From the NCBI RefSeq assembly GCF_003008575.1, contig NZ_CP027667.1, positions 3,124,001 to 3,188,000 of the forward strand: a DNA stretch of 64,000 nt. The letters run 5' to 3'. The DNA is from Melaminivora suipulveris (GTDB taxonomy: Bacteria > Pseudomonadota > Gammaproteobacteria > Burkholderiales > Burkholderiaceae_C). The stretch's first letter is position 1. The number at the start of each line of letters is the position of its first letter. Positions 62,439 through 64,000 of the stretch are shown here, in pieces. The notes beneath the pieces were generated by a model. The model was not told where the DNA came from. It made no database searches and saw nothing but the letters and a program-made list of their open reading frames with translations. The position numbers and the translations under genes are program-made.

Positions 62439-64000
62439 TTGTACAACCAAAAAAAACAACCGGGCGCAGCGGCTGCGCAGGTTTCCGCGGGCGAGATTGA
62501 GGGCATCGTCCAGGGTCACCGCGATGGGCACGGCTTCGTCCTGTCCGACGATGGCGGCCAGGACATCTATCTGCCCCCCAACGAGATGCGCGCCGTGCTG
62601 CACAAGGACCGCGTGCGCGTGCGCATCGTGCGCCAGGACCGGCGTGGTCGGCCCGAAGGTCGGGTGCTGGAGATCGTCGAGCGCCCGCCGCAGCCCATCA
62701 TCGGCCGGCTCTTGCAGGAAGGCGGCGTCTGGCTGGTAGCCCCCGAGGACAAGCGCTACGGCCAGGACGTGCTGGTCCCCAAGGGCGCCACCGGCACCGC
62801 CAATGCCGGACAGGTGGTGGTGGTGCAGCTCACCGAGCCGCCGGCGCTGTATGGCCAGCCGGTCGGCCGCGTGGTCGAGGTGCTGGGCGAGGTCGACGAT
62901 CCCGGCATGGAAGTCGAGATCGCCGTGCGCAAGTACGGCGTGCCGCATGAGTTCTCCGAGGCCGCGCTGGCGCAGGCCAAGGCGCTGCCCGACAAGGTAC
63001 GCGCACAGGACAGGCGCCAGCGCGTGGACCTGACCGACGTGCCGCTGGTGACCATCGACGGCGAGGATGCGCGCGACTTCGACGACGCCGTGTATTGCGA
63101 GCCGGCGCGCGTCGGCCGCGGCAAGGGCTGGCGCCTGCTGGTGGCCATCGCCGATGTGAGCTTTTACGTGGAGACCGGCAGCCCCATCGACGTGGACGCC
63201 TACGACCGCGCCACCAGCGTGTACTTTCCGCGCCGCGTCATCCCGATGCTGCCGGAAAAGCTCTCCAACGGACTGTGCTCGCTGAACCCGCATGTCGAGC
63301 GCCTGAGCATGGTCTGCGACATGCTGATCAGCTCCAAGGGCGAAATCCACGCCTACCAGTTCTATCCGGCGGTCATGCGCAGCCACGCGCGCTTCACCTA
63401 TACCGAGGTGGCGGCCATCCTGGCCAACACGCGCGGGCCCGAGGCGTCGCGCCACCACGAGCGCGTGGCGGATCTGTTGAACCTGCACGACGTCTACCGC
63501 GCGCTGCTGACGGCGCGCCACGCGCGCGGCGCGGTGGACTTCGAGACCACCGAGACGCAGATCATCTGCGACGACAACGGCCGCATCGACAAGATCGTGC
63601 CGCGCGTGCGCACCGAGGCGCACCGCCTGATCGAGGAAGCCATGCTGGCGGCCAACGTCTGCAGCGCCGACTTCGTGGGTGAGGGCGAGCGCGTCGCGCT
63701 GTACCGCGTGCATGAGGGGCCCACGCCGGAGAAGCTGGAGATCCTGCGCGGCTACCTCAAGGCCATGGGGGTGGGCATCATGCTGGGCGACGAGCCGCGC
63801 CCAGGCGACTTCCAGGCGATTGCCGAGGCCACCAAGGACCGTCCGGATGCGCAGCAGATCCACACCATGCTGCTGCGTTCCATGCAGCAGGCCATTTACA
63901 CGCCCATCAACAGCGGCCACTTTGGCCTGGCGTTCGAAGCCTACACGCACTTCACCAGCCCCATCCGGCGCTACCCCGACCTGCTGGTGCACCGCGTCAT
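62439..64000 (+). CDS. rnr: Ribonuclease R, cut by the window edge
   Basis: 3'-5' exoribonuclease that degrades structured RNA. About 520 residues are visible. A cold-shock domain starts at once (EIEGIVQGHRDGHGFVLSDD, IYLPPNEMRAVLHKDRV), followed by a second one and the RNB catalytic domain with VTIDGEDARDFDDAVYCE, then YFPRRVIPMLPEKLSNGLCS, ending near HFTSPIRRYPDL. The only plausible start is TTG at 62439, with AGGAAAG at 62425-62431 before it; no in-frame ATG comes before the first cold-shock domain. The N-terminal winged-helix domain of E. coli RNase R is absent. It is divergent from tRNA-Leu. Confidence 0.93.
   Translation, partial: MYNQKKQPGAAAAQVSAGEIEGIVQGHRDGHGFVLSDDGGQDIYLPPNEMRAVLHKDRVRVRIVRQDRRGRPEGRVLEIVERPPQPIIGRLLQEGGVWLVAPEDKRYGQDVLVPKGATGTANAGQVVVVQLTEPPALYGQPVGRVVEVLGEVDDPGMEVEIAVRKYGVPHEFSEAALAQAKALPDKVRAQDRRQRVDLTDVPLVTIDGEDARDFDDAVYCEPARVGRGKGWRLLVAIADVSFYVETGSPIDVDAYDRATSVYFPRRVIPMLPEKLSNGLCSLNPHVERLSMVCDMLISSKGEIHAYQFYPAVMRSHARFTYTEVAAILANTRGPEASRHHERVADLLNLHDVYRALLTARHARGAVDFETTETQIICDDNGRIDKIVPRVRTEAHRLIEEAMLAANVCSADFVGEGERVALYRVHEGPTPEKLEILRGYLKAMGVGIMLGDEPRPGDFQAIAEATKDRPDAQQIHTMLLRSMQQAIYTPINSGHFGLAFEAYTHFTSPIRRYPDLLVHRV

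Overview
The window is a GC-rich, gene-dense stretch of chromosome from a betaproteobacterium, most likely a member of the Comamonadaceae (Acidovorax/Alicycliphilus/Melaminivora-like). The grounds are the gene content and orders (divergent metE/metR, divergent darP/pmbA, a cysI-DUF934-cysHDN cluster, thiOSGE, and a Bug-type tctCBA cluster) and about ten copies of a short interspersed repeat of the AGCT...GCCGACTGAGGGCGATTTGGCT type known from that family. No phage, insertion sequence, integron or CRISPR array was seen. The two ends cut an acyl-CoA synthetase (left) and ribonuclease R (right).

Layout. 1-9.2 kb: acyl-CoA synthetase, Bcr/CflA-type exporter, periplasmic cupin with a clear terminator, Ldh_2-family reductase, gamma-glutamyltransferase, SuhB, and two DUF2382 stress-type proteins. 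9.4-16.7 kb: trmJ, cysE, nitroreductase, a zinc-ribbon/PD-(D/E)XK protein, mog, darP, pmbA and an Rpn-family nuclease. 16.9-23.3 kb is a thiamine region: thiO-thiS-thiG-thiE under one TPP riboswitch, thiD divergent, and a CytX-like permease under a second TPP riboswitch. 23.4-26.2 kb: a translationally coupled MerR regulator and VIT/von Willebrand A protein. 26.3-33.5 kb is sulfate assimilation: cysI, DUF934, cysH, cysD and cysN, with a ferredoxin-NADP reductase and a ferredoxin next door. 33.6-39.7 kb: small membrane protein, mnmC with a decayed methyltransferase half, a UPF0126 channel, yggX, a flavodoxin-like protein, a CopD-like membrane protein and a lactate-permease-like transporter. 39.7-43.2 kb: metE/metR. 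43.3-45.3 kb: zeta-type toxin and ParD-like antitoxin with a double-palindrome operator, a lone GIY-YIG protein and hslR. 45.5-50.3 kb: frameshifted porin and tctCBA. 50.3-57.4 kb: hemH, hydrolase, metZ, CBS protein, aroC, nrdR and glyA, the last behind a probable ZTP riboswitch. 57.4-64 kb: lytic transglycosylase, a hairpin-rich non-coding stretch ending in a terminator, a large DUF349 protein, two identical tRNA-Leu(CAG) genes and rnr.

How the genes work together. Sulfur and one-carbon metabolism dominate. CysD/N activate sulfate, CysH and CysI reduce it, and CysE and MetZ provide carbon skeletons for sulfide capture. MetE/MetR, GlyA and the thiamine genes use the products or one-carbon units. 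CysI has no CysJ here, and the adjacent reductase and ferredoxin are plausible electron donors. Three riboswitches (two TPP, one probable ZTP) tie this to vitamin B1 and folate/purine status.

Most unusual points: short genomic repeats that have become translated parts of TrmJ, CysN, DUF934 and the DUF349 protein; an MnmC that keeps its FAD domain but has lost the SAM-binding and catalytic motifs of its methyltransferase half; a MerR-VIT/vWA pair of unknown function; a Card1-like nuclease domain fused to a zinc ribbon outside any CRISPR setting; and a candidate structured RNA near 58.7-58.9 kb.
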